64,000 bases of DNA from the NCBI GenBank assembly GCA_905250075.1, contig CAJNOP010000098.1:605768-669767 (forward strand), in the 5' to 3' direction. The stretch's first letter is position 1, and every line of letters starts with the position of its first letter. Position numbers and translations under genes: made by a program. The notes beneath the pieces are model-generated. The model saw only the letters and a program-made list of their open reading frames with translations, was not told the origin of the DNA and made no database searches. This document shows positions 35,614-50,282 of this stretch, in pieces. The stretch comes from Rotaria sp. Silwood1. Its lineage: Eukaryota; Rotifera; Eurotatoria; Philodinida; Philodinidae.

Positions 35614-38600
35614 TGCCGATATTTGTTTCTTTCAGAAGTACCTATGTGAAGTAATAAGGTAAAATAGGAAAAAATCAATTTGCTTTGCGTTTATATACAA
35701 TTTGATGAAGAGATTCGAGGAATAGTTATCAAGGACGCAATTGTGAGTCTTTTGTGCTACTACGTGATAGTTTTACTTTCTTTTTCTCTAAAAGTAGTTA
35801 TTTCAAGACATAGATGGGCTGTTTCGTTCTTGGTGATGATAATAGTTGTGTACAACGAGGCATTATTTTATAATTGATCAAAAAAATAAATACATAGACG
35901 ACGGCTATAATGTATTTATTAAAATAATATTTGAATAGTAACTTGTCAATTTACAGAGGCGATGCTTTTTTGTTCTATCTTTCTGCCAAGAAAGCAAGAT
36001 GACAGATCAATACCAGTATCAGAAGGAATAAAGATGTGATAACATGGTTTTACCCTTCTAGAGATCTCAAACGATAGCTTGAATCTTGATTAGTCTCATG
36101 TGGTTCTAAAATGAACAGAGAATCGTTTCTTTGCTACCAAAGAGTCGACAATTCTAGTATTTGCAAACTCACAGTAAGAAAAATAGAAACTGTAGTAGAA
36201 CATTGTTCTGTTTTGTCTTGAAACAAAGTCTCAGAATCGAAGTTTCCTATAGCATGCAATCAAATACCATTCAGTCTATATATATCCCTTAGCATCTATG
36301 TTTAGCCATCTATACTTATGTGTCAGCACTCAATAATTACGTCTACCTTGTATATAGATCTCTAATCATTATATCTAATTCTCACTCCCCATATCTATGC
36401 CAAATTCCTATATATGTACCGAAGTCTGAACTGAGATTATGTCCAAACTCAGATTGATCTAGGCGAATCGAGGAAGAAACTTTCGATGAAATCTACATTA
36501 ATCTCTACATAGAAGTTAAAATCGAGTTCGTGTTGATGAGCTGTGTTGTAACAATGACATTTCTGGCATTACAACCATCGATGAAGAAATTATGTTCGGA
36601 CTCAAATACTTCTGGATAATTTTCCACAAAGATTGTTCTTCTGTAAAAAATTATTTATAACATAATGAGTTTTTATTTACTTTCTTTATAGACAATAGTA
36701 TTGCGTCAAATGATATTGTTTCAATACAGTTCACCAACTAGAATTCGAATACAGCATCTATCAATAAACTAATAGAGATTTTAACGAAAATTTCTCCGTC
36801 AATTTGACATTCGACGCGTTAACTCCTGGATTCGAAATTCAGCTAGAGCATTTAAGGTTTGGAAGTAATCACAGGTTCGACGCTGCCATCTCTATATATG
36901 TTTCTATATTCGTTTATACTAGTGCATATGCTCTATATCTATGCACATAATGCTATATCTATACATATGTTTCTACCTCTACTTCTGTTCAGTTTTCCCA
37001 TTCGTCACAAAGTAAGACAAGAACTAGCAAGACAAGGTAACGCAAAAATTAATACATGACCTTTGCAATTTCGTTTATTCAACAATCGTCAGTAATCTGC
37101 AAGTTCAATGTTTTCACACAATAGCCATGACAAAAACTATAACAAAATTCATGAAAATAGATATTCATGAAATAAAACCATGGAGAACTAATGAGCGAGC
37201 AGATAATATGTTTTATTTCGTCAAAGTGTTTGAAATTTCAAAGACTCGGCGAGTAAATCTTGATTGTGGAATAGATGCACCGTTCTTTATTGTATTCCAA
37301 AAACGTCTACTTATCAGACATATGATAACTAAGAACGATGATGAAATATCTAAATTCGATTCAAAAGTGTTTAGTGACTAAGCAAACAAAGTACCAAATT
37401 CAGATTGGTCGACTCTAAGCTTAGAGGATATCTTCCTCTATTATAAATGAGATGCACAAGAGAAACGCTCAGGACATAGCTTTCGACTATGGTACCTTCA
37501 GGAGGTATATTACGAAACTTTTCCAATTTCGAAAATATGAGATGGTTTTATGCGAAGTCTATCATATTATTAAACTTCAGTGAAGTTTCCTATATTCGTA
37601 CAACATCATATACGATAACAAATGTAATGAGCTAAGACACATTTCGATCTCACCTGAGTATCTCTCATGAGGTGGCTTGATAATTCTACATCATCTAATA
37701 TAGAATCTAGTAGAAAAAATAAGCATTTCAATATCTACGAAATATTTTTGCTATTACTGACCATTTTGACGTATACTTTTCCAAAAGATACAACATGCGT
37801 TTTTATACAAATCTGTTGGATATATAGTAAAACGAGTTTTTGACAATAAAAAGATTGTCAAAATAATAGAGTTTCTTCAATTTTCTGGCTTCATTCCACT
37901 ATGACTCATAGATGAACAAAAATTTTGCTATTTTTTTTTCTTAAGAATATATAGATGAGTATATGCAAAACTGTCGAAATTCAGGTGGCGAAATTCCTTA
38001 CAATTAGATATGCAGGTTCTAAAGATAAAAGAAAGACAAAAAATACTCAGGAAGTATTAAGGACGTTTATTACTAACAACTTATGAGCATAAAGTTGAGG
38101 TTTTAAGTTTTGTTGCGTTGTTATATGTCTAAAGTATGACTATGCCTATATATAAAAAGAAGTTCGACTTCTGTAACGACATAAACTATACACGATAAAA
38201 CATGGGTTAATAGTTAACCAGCACAGTGAGAAGTTGGCATATATCTATACATATATTGGGTCACATGTATAGCATTTGCCATGATTTCAATTTTGAATAA
38301 TGTGTTAAACATATGATAAAGATGTTAATTATAAATTTAGATGTTGAATGAAAAGTTATTTTTAAAACGGTTTTCTGTGCACAGAGATAAAATCTGCAAG
38401 TCGGCAACTCATCGTCGTTCGCCTGCTTTTCATTTATTGCACAAAGTTTCACAGCCTACTTTTATATTGATAACAGCTGTTTCATTTCTTATTCTTGTAT
38501 TGTTATTGTTATCACGATCAATTTAAACTCTATGAAAGATAGACATAAATAGACATGTGAAGCAGTTTGAGTCGATAGAAATGTGCGCAATCGATAAAAT

Positions 38601-38755
38601 GTTTTTTTTTAAACACTTACAACTATGTGGTATTATTGCTAGTTCTTAAGTTTTAGAAAGTTATTACTTTATATACGTGGAAATTTTGCTTAAGACAAAT
38701 ACAACCGAAATTCTGCAGAAAGAAGACGATTTGTAAGTACTTCTTAATACGTTGA
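35614..38755. other. Intergenic, no gene recognised
   Basis: Three kilobases without a convincing exon. Degenerate TATATCTAT-like low-complexity sequence occurs around 36280-36420 and 36890-36980. The open frames at 36859-37059 and 37127-37378 show no domain. The right end carries the promoter of the dioxygenase gene at 38756. Confidence 0.45.
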
Positions 38756-40061
<1,306 letters not shown>

Positions 40062-43000
40062 AATCTGTTTTTTGTTTCTAAATAGAATAATTAAAGAATC
40101 AGGCAAAAGATTAGTATTCAATAGCTTTTCTATATGCGTCACAACAGCATAATTCCCCTATTAGAAATTTCTGAGAAAAACATTGTTTTGTACTTGTTTT
40201 CATTGTTGTCTTTTGACCATATTCATTTTCTTACGCAACATAACTTAATATTTGTGCTTCTTGGAAAAACCAAATTCATTTACGTGTTGAATTTCAACGC
40301 AAAATATTGTCGATATTCATTTGTCAATTTCTTAAAAGTTCCATTTTCAATGGAAGTATTCGTCTATATATATAAAAGATGTAAAATACGAAATCTTAGG
40401 TGAACCTCTCAATAGTTATGACACAAAAAACTTTTTTGATGTCCAGAATTTCAATCATGAACAGCTAACGATGAGAAATATTGTGAGGAAAAGTGACACT
40501 GGTTAATGATGGTGCTTGACTAAATTGTTCACCTAAAACAATACCATCATAAATATTCCTTCCATCTAACGAAATACTTGTTAAAAGAATGCCATCAAAT
40601 TAGTTTCATCAAAAATATAATCATGAAATTCTTCTTGAGAAATCAACATCAAGTAAGATTAATTTGGAAGAAACAGTGCGAATAATCTTATCTGTAATCA
40701 TATCGTAGCCACTTGAACTTACAATGATAAATTAACATTCTTTAATTACATTGTCAATTAGTGAAGACAAGGATGTATTAGCGAAACGAAAATAGTAGAG
40801 AGGAGGAGGAAGGAGCAGTGCAGGAAAAGTTTTTGAGACTTACAAAGGTTCAGATAGAATTTTTTTAAAAGTGGAAGATGCTAAACTTTCTATTTTCATT
40901 ATGCTATCTTTTTCTTAAGAAAAAAATACGATTTTGCTTGCAAAAAATTGAATTTTTTCTATCAGTGTGGGTAGCAAACCCTTCTTTCTAAGACTACACT
41001 CCTGTTTTTTCCTATGAGTGACCACAAGAAGAGTCTTCGCAAGTCAATGATGAAATCGAGGGATGATAAAATATTTAATGACTCGTATTTTAATATTTCT
41101 TATTATAATTGTGTGTACATCTTTGCAATTCTGTCTAGTCCATGAATGGCGAGGCTATATAGTATACGTCTTCAAGAAGTAGAGATCTGCGAAGTCATCA
41201 AGAATGTAAATGGCATGCGACTTTGACCGTAACTTAATTCGAACACAAATAAAATTTTTTGTGTTATTTTTCAATTTTTGTAAGAAAAAACTCAGCTAAT
41301 CGTTCGTTTTGTTGGGATCACGATTAATCGATTAAATGTAAATGCTTTCGGCCATAGAGTTACTTTAATAAAGCTTCTGGAGAAGCAACAATAGTGGCCG
41401 TACTTAAACCAAAATGTTTTAATTATCAAAACCATTACAATGAACAAAACACGTAGTTATGCAGGTGTTTATCGAGAAATACTGTTGTTGTATTTTCTGA
41501 GACGAGAGGTGCTACTTTGTCTATGACAAAATTCATGAGATGTGAAAAGAAGATTAAAAAGGATTAAAACATTTTGATATCCTCATTCTGCTTATTTAAG
41601 TTTAGTAAGGAATCAATTTCAATTATACAAGAATTTCGAATTGGGCAATTTAAATTAAAAATGATATAGAGTAATCATTTTATGAAATTAATGTCTTTTG
41701 AATTCAAATAAATTTTATCTCGTTGTTGCATTCATTAAAGTATCTTTATGTATGAATTGATCATTCCAAATTCATAATGAGCAGAAGATATGCCTCCCAA
41801 ACTCGATAAAACCTATTATGAATTTCTTTTGTTCAGCCTTATACAACTAACTTTATCTTCCGTGATACAAATTTGTTTATTCATAGCAAAATATAAAACT
41901 CTAAGTGAAATTCTACTAAATACGGTCTAAAAATGTTTAATGAATATATCAAAATTTCTCAGTTAATCATATACTTCAAATGTCTGAACGACGAAGTAAG
42001 ATGACATATTTTATGTACGCTCAAATCTCATCTTCTCTTAATTTGGTTTCATCGAGACTATCCTTCGTGTGATTAGTATTTAACACTACAATCTATCGTA
42101 TGTATCGTTGCCAATCTTTGTATTTATTAAACTTAAAATGTGCTATACAATGGACATCAGAAAATTGTGACTTATCTAGTCAGTGTCTCGAAAAAGATCT
42201 GTAACATGGCTAGTTCTAATGTCAAAAAAGTAACATAGTTTTGTTTCGATCGACATATTCATAGTGATGAACGCATTGTTTTTTCATGATGACCATCTAG
42301 TTCGTTTGCAGGACAGATGATCATGACTGGCAAACGTCAAAAAAAATCTAATTAGGAAAACATCGTGACATATGGATTAGACATAACGGATCGTCAGAAC
42401 TACTACTAGGTAAATACTAGGCTTTTAATCGAACTTTTACTCAAGTGTGTTTTATGTGCAAACATTATTTAATAATCATCGTAGAATTTTGAAATATTTA
42501 GCACAATTAATATTATTAACACAGTTCATTTAGGTGAGATGCTTCGCTAACATCAATTTTGATAAGAGAAGAGTTAATACTATGACATACTGGACGTTTC
42601 ATGTAAATATGGTTATAAACATGTTAAAATACTTGAAATACTATGTAGGGAGTCATTTTCAGTTTTTGCCACTGATTTTTACTAAATTTCAGATGAAATC
42701 AAAGAGTTAAGTGAACTGGAAAATCCACAATATCCAGTCAATACTTTCAACCACTTATTAGTCATTTCACAAAAATCAAAGCATATGTCTGTTCTATAAA
42801 AGAAATAACTCAAAAAATAAAAATATTCTCCATTTTTCGTTCTATTGTTTGTTCTATGTAATTAAGTAATATTGATAAACTCGATGACAAGCTGCTTTAC
42901 GAATTGATATCATCACTCATTTTAAAAATTGTTTTTTTTTATTACTTTGTTTCATTCAACAGGGTTAATGGTTTCCGAATAAATGAGCAATATAGAGAAC

Positions 43001-44069
43001 AAGCCGAAGTTATTTTTACAGTCAAAGTTTCTAATTTACTTCTTGTATTTTGTTTCATTTATTTTGGTCAATCAAATCGACAAAAGATGAATAAGATATG
43101 TAATATTATCACACTATATTTGTTTTTAATCAGTTGAAACTTTTCAATTAAAAATAAAGTAGCACAATAATAGCATTTTAAAACCGATATCATTTAGTTC
43201 TTACAACAAAAGCACTCTGAATGACTAAGATAAAAATCTTTCAAAAAATTGCAGTATTATTTGTTGTTGAATGAGAAACATGTTTTTGCATTATTTATCT
43301 GATGTTACAGTGACACGTTATAAGAACGCATTTTTCTCATCGTTCGTCTATTACTATTTTATGCATGTATCAATATACCCAGAATAGGCAATACTCGTCT
43401 GTATTTTCTTCTAAAGTGGTTATGTATTAGTTGTCAGCAAAAAATTATTTCTTCGTTCTTTTACAGCAGAACAGAGGAAAAACTATCAACGGATATAATA
43501 AGAATACAGGGAAGCAGTATCTCGAGTAGTATATGAAAGAAAAAAATCGAAGAAATACAATAGTATTAGTTGGTTTTCCACATCAGCATTGAGTCAGAGA
43601 AAAACAAAAGTATGTAGAACGAAGAAGTTCGAATCTAAGTCTTATTAATGTTATTGTCTAAAATGGAAGTTTTTTGTTGAATCAGTTTTTAACCATGTCA
43701 GTAACAACAAACTGAAGGAATAGCTTACCGTTATCCTTGCTAACGATGTTTATTGAGCTGCGTTGTATTTCGAGAATGTGTTGACTTCACATACAATACA
43801 AGCTCATATAAGAGAGAGAGAGAGACAATTGTGCATAGAACAGTACCATAGAGAAAACATAAAAACAAAAGCGTAAGTAAAGATGTAAGTAATAGATGCG
43901 ATGTTATTATCAGTACAGTGACTATTATTATTATTATAGTTCTTATTAAAAAACTACTAGACTCAAGTCATGATGAACGTTAATTGAAAGTATACATATA
44001 TCTTTAAATAGTTTCATTGGTATTTTTTAATGGAAAATTATAGTTGATTGGTATTTTAGAATTTATAAT
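40062..44069. other. 4-kb gene-poor stretch
   Basis: Apart from a decayed coding fragment at 40465-40730 (listed separately), no exon chain was recognised. Short GA runs occur near 43812. The open frame at 40134-40400 and those near 42904-43134 are low complexity with no domain. Confidence 0.45.
40465..40730 (-). pseudogene. Decayed coding fragment of unknown family
   Basis: Read on the minus strand in one frame, the segment has good protein-like character on both sides of a cluster of four stops. The upper part reads like GYDMITDKIIRTVSSKLILL. The lower part reads like DGRNIYDGIVLGEQFSQ followed by APSLTSVTFPHN. The stops fall at about 40595-40625. No start codon, splice sites or neighbouring exons were found. 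I do not recognise the family; it looks like an inactivated gene piece rather than an active gene. Confidence 0.45.
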
Positions 44070-45462
44070 ATGACATTTGACAAGCAGAGTTTCTTCATTG
44101 GTATTATTGGTAGTGGTCCAATTGGATTGGAATGTGGTTTACATGCACTCAAACATGGTTATCAATTTATCATTTTTGAAACAGGTGATGATATTGCAAA
44201 TAATATACGTTTATGGTCACATGTTCAATTATTTACCCCGTTACACATGAATGTGTCACTATTAGGAAAAGATCTTCTAAAAAAAGATCATGACAATAAT
44301 GCATTCTTAACAGGTAGTCAATATATAGAATGTTATCTACGTCCTGTTAGCTATCACTTACAGCCAAATATTCGTTTACGGCATCAAGTTATTTCAATTG
44401 GTCGTTATCATACTAATAGATTTATTATTCTTGTAGAAAATAAAGATAGTGGCTGTGAAGAATATTTTATTGTCGATTGTGTTATTGATGCAAGTGGTAC
44501 ATATAATAATCCAAATTTTGTTGGTCCTAATAATGTACCAGCCATTAATGAACGAGCATTACGAATTCAAATACCATCACCCATGACTTATCTAATACCG
44601 AATTTTAAATATGAACAACTTGCTGGTAAACGAATTGTTCTTATTGGAAAAGGTTACAGTGCAGCCACATCGGCTCTCTATTTAGGTAAATGTGTGATTA
44701 TGATATTATGCAATTTTTATTTAAATCTGATAATCTAACTATTAGATTTTAGTATATTGAACATTGAGAACTTGTCTTAAATTTTTATTTATCAAATTTT
44801 ATGCTGTTTAAAAGTTGTTTGTTTCTTTGAATCTACTTAATTGACTAGTTAAACAAAAGAATGGCTCGATTTTAATTTTACATAATAATTTTTCTTTTAT
44901 AGCCAAAGTCAAAGAAGCTTATCCAGAAACACAATTATATTGGATTATCAAACAATCAATCAATGATTTACCTTACTGTAAAAATCCTGAAGATCCACTA
45001 GAACAAAGACGTCAACTAACTGACAACATCAATCAAATATATGCTGATAAACGTATTTTTACTGATATTTATGTTAATACTGTAGTGACTAAATTAACTT
45101 ACTCAACATCCTCCACAAAGGTTGACATAACACTTGATAGTTCTCCTCCTAAAGTTCTATGTAATATCGATTATATCATTGCCAATACTGGATCACAACC
45201 TGATCGTAATCTTTATGCTAATCTAAATGTACAAGAATGTTATCGTAGTAAAGGTCCACTAGCACTTGCAGTCAAATTATTATCTTCTAGTAATGCTGAC
45301 TGTTTGAAGCAAACAAGTCACGGTCGCAATAGTATGTTAACAACAGAAAAAAATTTTTTCATCGTTGGTAACAAAAGTTATGGCAAACAAACCAATTTTA
45401 TTTTGCAAATTGGCTTTGAACAAGTCAACGACGTTTTTCAACTAATAAATGAACAATATTAA
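44070..45462 (+). CDS. FAD/NAD(P)-dependent oxidoreductase, bacterial-type flavoprotein
   Basis: Two exons (44070-44685 and 44903-45462) join in phase to 391 aa. An N-terminal Rossmann fold for FAD has GSGPIG (14-19) and an acidic end of beta-2 (FETG, 37-39). A second dinucleotide fold has VLIGKGYSAATSA (about 190-202), spanning up to the splice. Other marks include WSHVQLFTPLHMN (49-61), the DASGTY motif (140-144) and the C-terminal VGNKSYGKQTNFILQIGFEQV. These blocks match a family of bacterial flavoproteins with WGHVRLFSP and SYGRN..F motifs, as I remember them, not a familiar animal enzyme. The reaction is probably NAD(P)H-linked oxidation or reduction; the substrate is unknown. It is a candidate for transfer from bacteria followed by intron gain. 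Confidence 0.87.
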
Positions 45463-48400
45463 ACATCGAATTATGCTAATGAAGCTATATCTCCACGTTT
45501 TACATGCCGTTTTCAATTTCATATATAATATTTTGTAAAGCTCAATAGAATTAGAAGAAGCTTAAAATAGTTTATCTTCATACGCTGTTCCTGATAAATT
45601 ATGACCTTTTTACTAGATTTTTTACGTTTGTCACGGTGCATATGAAAAAATGAAATTGTGATGTTTCAAACTGAAACTTAGTCCATAGAAAACTCAAAGT
45701 TTTAGTCAGAAACAATTAATAGCTAGAAAATCAAATATTTTTAAGATTCGACATGTTAAAATCAAATCATTTCTTGAAGTTGAAATTTTGAGATCTTTCT
45801 ATTGACGATAACATTAATCTATAGACTAAATTTCAAATGAAACCTCTGCAATTTTATTTTTTGATATACAGTTTATACTAGCAGCAAAAAGATCAGTAAA
45901 GTGTTCATAGCTTGATAAGAACAGTATCTGCAGATGAATCATTTTTAGATTATTCGAATCTCATCGTACTCTACAAACTTTATTATATGGTATTCAAAAC
46001 AGCGCGTATCACTTGGACACCTTCTCTCGTCTGGCATAAACTGATGAATACATTTTGTGACAAGTTACTGAAATACGAATCACTTCTGTGTTGAATATGC
46101 GAACATATTCAACAAATGAGTATTGTGTTCTTAGATATGTTTTGTTTAGCGATTATATCTTTTATTTCAAAAAATAAAACTCATTTCTAACAATGTCGAT
46201 CATGTTCATATTTGTTTCAAGTAAATCATTAATTTAAATTTACAAAACGAAAGATGATTTTGTACGGATTAATATGATATCAAGATGAATAGGATGAAAT
46301 AGTTCAACCAGATTATAGCTGACGAAATATTCATGCTTGATTGATTCTTGATTGGAATTAAAGAAACTCATATTAATAAAAAGGTTTCATTTCTTAATCT
46401 GCTTTGAAACATTATTATGCTTACACATATTTTTCAATAGACTTCAAATGTGAGAAAAAGTCAAGAACTAAGCAATGTACCTTATAGTCAAGTTTGTAAT
46501 GACGATGGAATTGAGACATTTGTCTGTCAATGTAAATACCAGCATGTGCTTGAAAACCTTTCAAATATGATTAATAATGACTAAAACTAGAAGTTTTAAT
46601 GTAACTATTGATATTATTCTATAAATATCAATTGAACGTTCATATGCTTTTCTTTTTATACAAGATTTAAATATTTTATTTGATATTTATTTTAGAATAA
46701 TAATTTATTAAACAATGAATAAGAAAAGAATAATACGAAATGATTATTTATTCTAAGAATATTTTTCAATTAATGACATTGAATTATAGATCTTTGAAAA
46801 ATAATTTTATTGATTAACTTTTGTCTATCTGGTTGTAATGAATCGATTTGAATTCTTTTGACAATGAATCATTAAAATTCTCTAAACATGTTTAAAATAC
46901 ATCGTTCAATGATGAGACATTATTCAAAACTGATAAATTAATATAAGTTACTTGTTCGAGTTTTAGCATTAGAAATAGTTAAAGAAGTAATATATTTTCA
47001 ATAATTTATCTATTACAAGAAATTATCAATCAGTTTATTCAACGCTAGTGATCAATTAATATACATGAATATCTGAGATTTTCATTGATTAGGCACAAGT
47101 TTCTAGTAAAAGATCATGTTATTTATTAGAACCTATTAGTTGGATTCAATCGAATTTAATAAACAGATAAGTTTTAGTTTGAAAAAAACTTTTATATTGA
47201 AAATAATGATTGACTTTCACAAAAAAACGCTGACGAAACCTTGCAGAGCGTCAACATACTAGCGAATACCGAAGATAACGCGTGAGTTTAAGTAACAAAA
47301 AAATGAGTTAAGATTGTTTTATTTTCAAAAAAAAAAAACATCTAGAATTTATTAAACAATAACTGAATAATGACTGGTGACAACCTATTTTTAAATTATA
47401 ACAGAGATTTGACACACAGAATCATCATTTTTAGCTTCAACGCAGAAAATATTTCGAGTTTTTTTGACGAAATAGGATATTGATTAAGACATTAAAATTA
47501 AAACAACTCTTTGTTTAATCTCATCAAATTTGTCTTATTTCACATAATAACTATTTTTAGTTGTCTATGAAGTCTAGAGATAAATAAAAACGAAATTAAA
47601 AAAAAAGAGAACTCAGTTTCTCATGAAAAAAATTCCAAAATTCTTCCTTAGATTAGTAAAATAAATAATATTCACGATTGAATTCAGTAGAATTTAATAA
47701 TATTAGATATTGTAGTTATAAGATATTTGATTATATCCATTTAGTTAGAATATTCTTGGAAAACAACGTTACTAGAATATTTGCATGTTCATCATTCTTT
47801 TGTTGTCAATTTAAATTGATTTCAACATTGAATCGAACAAATTTTTAGCTTTAATTTAGTTTTCAAAAGTGACAATGAAAGTCTGATGTCGTTTCGCCAA
47901 TGAATTATTCTTTAGTCAGCGTCTTACTATTAAGACTCAACAAAATATTTATTGGTTAATTTAAGTGAAAGAAAAAAATTGAAGTTTTATTAAAATCTAT
48001 TCAAAGAATATAGAATCAACTTAGTATTATTTAATCAAAGAATAGAATGAAATGTATCGTTTTCTAAAGATTATGTGTTGTTTGATTAGTCATTATCATC
48101 AATTATACTAATCATTTTCATGCTTGTAGACACCATCCATTGTTCAGATGAATTTTCAACTGAATCGAAATTAACTTCATATTGAATCATAGAGAGAAGA
48201 TATAAGATCATTTCACATATAGTGGTATTCAATCGAATTCTTACTATAATGTACGTTTAACAGTATTGAAATGCATTTTTTATTGTTAAACCAACGAATT
48301 CATACAGTACATTAAAAATTGTATAACAAAAGATTCTTTTGTTATACAATTTTTATTGTTAAATCAACGAATTTATACAGTACATTAAAAATTGTATAAC

Positions 48401-49265
48401 AAAAGATTCTTTTTTTTTTCAACATATGTGAAATTCATTGTTCTATGATTCGTATATTCCTTACTCCTTTAAAGGTTATCAAGTATAAGACACTATTCAA
48501 TACCATGTGAATAGCAATATATTAAAGGCAAAAAGGAGTGCATGCGAAGTGCATATAGAACAGAACGATTAAAAAAAAGGAAAAAAGTACAGTTGCAGTC
48601 CTAATTTAACGTGATTATTTTTGTTTTGTCACACGAGTTATAAATAAAAATTGGTTTCCCTTTTGCACTCTAGCTTTAGTATTAATCGAATAGACAATTG
48701 TGAAGATTATTCTTATAGATACACATAGCTTCAGTGAAATGAAAAAGAAATTACGAGCAAAATTCCTATGATAAAGTTTTCTTTATCTCTAACCTATTTA
48801 AAAATATTAAAAAAATCCGTTTGATATTCTTTGTCTTCTTTTCATATACATATGCTTTTAATGCTTTGTTGAATAAACATAATCTTTTTCGATCAGAAAT
48901 CGTACTTCAAAGAGAAGAAAAAACACATACGTACACTTTTCATAGAATAGGATCGTTTAAGTTTTGATATAATATGAAGATTTTTCTATGATTCGATATA
49001 AAATATTTTAAGATTCTTGATAGAGATTTATGAGACGACTATTTTGAGAAATAAAAGATTTACTTTTATTTTCTGTTGTATTCATATTATTTTAAATTTC
49101 AGAATGAATAAATAGATAAATGATCAGTAAAAGAGACCACTAAGTTTGATAAATAGAATTTTGAATTATGACTTAAATTTTATCTAAATATTCGTAGACA
49201 TAATAACATAATTTCATGAGTTTTTTTTTTAAAAAAAAGATGTTTTTTTTAGGAACGATCTTCTG
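45463..49265. other. 3.8-kb gene-free stretch with a hairpin repeat
   Basis: No gene seen on either strand; extremely A/T-rich. It contains a two-copy tandem repeat with a perfect 20-bp hairpin at 48281-48412, listed separately. An acceptor-like TTTTTTTTAGGAACG at about 49245 suggests a 5' UTR intron of the VOC gene. Confidence 0.5.
48281..48412. repeat. Tandem repeat of about 73 bases with a perfect hairpin
   Basis: Unit 1 (48281-48353) is repeated from 48354, with C-to-T changes at two positions over the first 59 bases. Within unit 1, bases 48314-48333 are exactly inverted at 48335-48354: 20 of 20 paired bases around one T. The second copy keeps the left hairpin arm but runs into a T tract where the right arm should be. 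No open frame. Confidence 0.8.
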
Positions 49266-50282
49266 ATGATTTTAAATTTGATAAAATTTGATATTATTTC
49301 TGGTCTTTTTGGTTTTGTTATTGGATTTTTATCATTATGGATATTTTTTGAATGGTGTCAACGTCGAAATAAAAAACTCAACTTAGATTCAATAATATCA
49401 ACAATAAAATATACTGAATCATTACATTGGAATCCATTAGAAGAACGACGTGGTTTAGGTGATCTTATCACAAAAGTGAATCATATAGCAATAACTGTGT
49501 CAGATGTTGGTAGATCACTTAGTTTTTATGTAGATATATTAGGATTTCAACAAATTCGTCGACCGTCATTCCAACGTCATGGTGCTTGGTTAACCATGGG
49601 TAATATTGAACTTCATTTAATAAAAGGTATACCTACTATACCACCTGTGGATAATATTCAAGTTGGACATATAGCATTCGAAACATTACATGTTGATAAA
49701 GTTGTTAAGAAATTACGTGAATTAAATATTGATGTTCGTCAAAGTGTATTAAAAGCTAATACATATAAATCGAAATCTAAAAAAGAACTACGTATTAATC
49801 AATATTTTTTTAATGATCCAGATGGATATTATTTAGAATTATGTAATTGTCATCTTCTTACAGAATTTTCATTGAACAAATATGAACCTAATGATGATAT
49901 TGAATATAATGAAGGAATTGCATATAAAAAAATCTTTACTGTTACTCAAGCTGCTTCACATTGGAAACAAAAAGCTGAAAAATATTCTGCTCAAAATTTT
50001 GATGATTTGATAAAAGAAATACCTCGAGCCAATGAAGTCGATGAAGAAAAATTCAAAAATCTTGTTAAACGACGTTCAGTATATGGGGATCTAATGCAAG
50101 GATTTACTGATGAAGATATAAAAGACGCTTTACTGCAATCCAATAATATTGTTCCATTAGCAGTTAAAATTTTAACTCGAAAACGTGGCGATAAAAACTT
50201 TTTTCAACCATCTTCATTCATCAAAAACGGAGAGCTAGTCGAGCCTCCACCGTTTATTATGGACACAAAGCATTTTAACTAA
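49266..50282 (+). CDS. Membrane-anchored VOC (glyoxalase-fold) protein
   Basis: A single exon of 338 aa. Residues 9-30 form one transmembrane segment (IISGLFGFVIGFLSLWIFFEW), followed by basic CQRRNKK, so the N-terminus is probably anchored. A vicinal-oxygen-chelate domain spans about 68-195: VNHIAITVSD with His73, NIELHL with Glu115, VGHIAFE with His135 and YYLELCN with Glu191, a complete set of glyoxalase-type metal ligands. A charged helical C-terminus (about 225-310) follows and ends EPPPFIMDTKHFN. VOC proteins include lactoylglutathione lyases and ring-cleavage dioxygenases; the substrate is not deducible. The fused membrane anchor and tail are unusual for glyoxalase I. A poly(A) signal AATAAA is at 50333-50338. 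No coding intron; transfer from a non-animal source is possible. Confidence 0.86.
   Translation: MILNLIKFDIISGLFGFVIGFLSLWIFFEWCQRRNKKLNLDSIISTIKYTESLHWNPLEERRGLGDLITKVNHIAITVSDVGRSLSFYVDILGFQQIRRPSFQRHGAWLTMGNIELHLIKGIPTIPPVDNIQVGHIAFETLHVDKVVKKLRELNIDVRQSVLKANTYKSKSKKELRINQYFFNDPDGYYLELCNCHLLTEFSLNKYEPNDDIEYNEGIAYKKIFTVTQAASHWKQKAEKYSAQNFDDLIKEIPRANEVDEEKFKNLVKRRSVYGDLMQGFTDEDIKDALLQSNNIVPLAVKILTRKRGDKNFFQPSSFIKNGELVEPPPFIMDTKHFN

Noticed and set aside
46018-46090. CTGATGA...GAAA resembling a hammerhead ribozyme core
   Set aside because: The intervening sequence does not form the required stem II and no stem I/III pairing was seen.
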